Assembly: GCA_024280675.1 (NCBI GenBank)
Contig: JAJRPT010000055.1
Coordinates: 1-6,818 of the forward strand
Direction: 5' to 3'
Length of the DNA: 6,818 nucleotides
Source: Bacteroidota bacterium
GTDB lineage: Bacteria; Bacteroidota; Ignavibacteria; Kapaibacteriales; UBA2268
The notes below the pieces were generated by a model. The model did no database searches and was not told the origin of the DNA. It was given only the letters and a program-made list of their open reading frames with translations. This document shows positions 6,757 to 6,818 of this stretch, piece by piece (within the stretch, counting starts at the first letter, position 1; each line of letters opens with the position of its first letter). Both the position numbers and the translations under genes were made by a program.

Positions 6757-6818
6757 TTAGCATTTTGCCAAGGACGAGGAAATAATATTGTAAAAATCAT
6801 CAAAGACACGAGCATTTG
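6757..6818 (-). CDS. Possible 3' end of a minus-strand gene running off the right edge
   Basis: One minus-strand frame is open from the window edge to a TAA at 6759-6757, giving 19 residues (NARVFDDFYNIISSSLAKC) that read like an ordinary soluble protein end. The fragment is far too short to identify, and another minus frame is also open (Q-M-L-V-S..., ending at a TGA nearby), so this could be chance. If real, the gene lies upstream of the lipoprotein gene on the same strand, 121 bp before its ATG. Confidence 0.22.
   Translation of the reverse strand, partial: NARVFDDFYNIISSSLAKC

Overview
The window looks like ordinary chromosome from a Gram-negative bacterium of the Bacteroidota or wider FCB group. 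The signs are a TonB-dependent receptor of the OMP_b-brl_3 (PF14905) type, promoter elements resembling the TAnnTTTG -7 box, starts that mostly lack a Shine-Dalgarno sequence, AT-rich spacers, and a lipoprotein with an acidic stretch right after the lipobox cysteine. The species cannot be read from this sequence.

Layout, left to right. (1) Bases 2-1963 (+) are the 3' part of a TonB-dependent outer-membrane receptor whose N-terminus lies off the left edge. (2) Convergent to it, on the minus strand, are mreC (1999-2841) and upstream of it mreB (2873-3898), 31 bp apart. These are the cytoplasmic actin-like filament and its periplasmic partner for rod-shape wall growth. No mreD, pbp2 or rodA follows mreC; the next gene is the convergent receptor. 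(3) A 194-bp AT-rich divergent spacer (3899-4092) carries one TAnnTTTG-like box facing each way. (4) A plus-strand set runs from it: a small transaldolase / fructose-6-phosphate aldolase family enzyme (4093-4758), leucyl/phenylalanyl-tRNA-protein transferase Aat (4764-5342) and a SlyD-like FKBP prolyl isomerase (5371-5835). The gaps are 5 and 28 bp, so they are probably co-transcribed. (5) Convergent to these is a minus-strand predicted lipoprotein with YD-like repeats (5859-6635). (6) The last ~180 bp are AT-rich; the far right edge may hold the last 19 codons of another minus-strand gene.

The genes are mostly housekeeping: cell shape, pentose-phosphate or sugar-phosphate chemistry, N-end-rule tagging and protein folding, flanked by two cell-envelope proteins. 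I see no tRNA, rRNA, CRISPR array, insertion sequence, phage gene or attachment site, and no convincing undescribed system. The points most worth a second look are the transaldolase-like active-site residues in the enzyme that automated annotation would probably call fructose-6-phosphate aldolase, the mreBC pair without its usual partners, the altered C-terminal motif of Aat, and the repeat lipoprotein with a possible surface-export signal.
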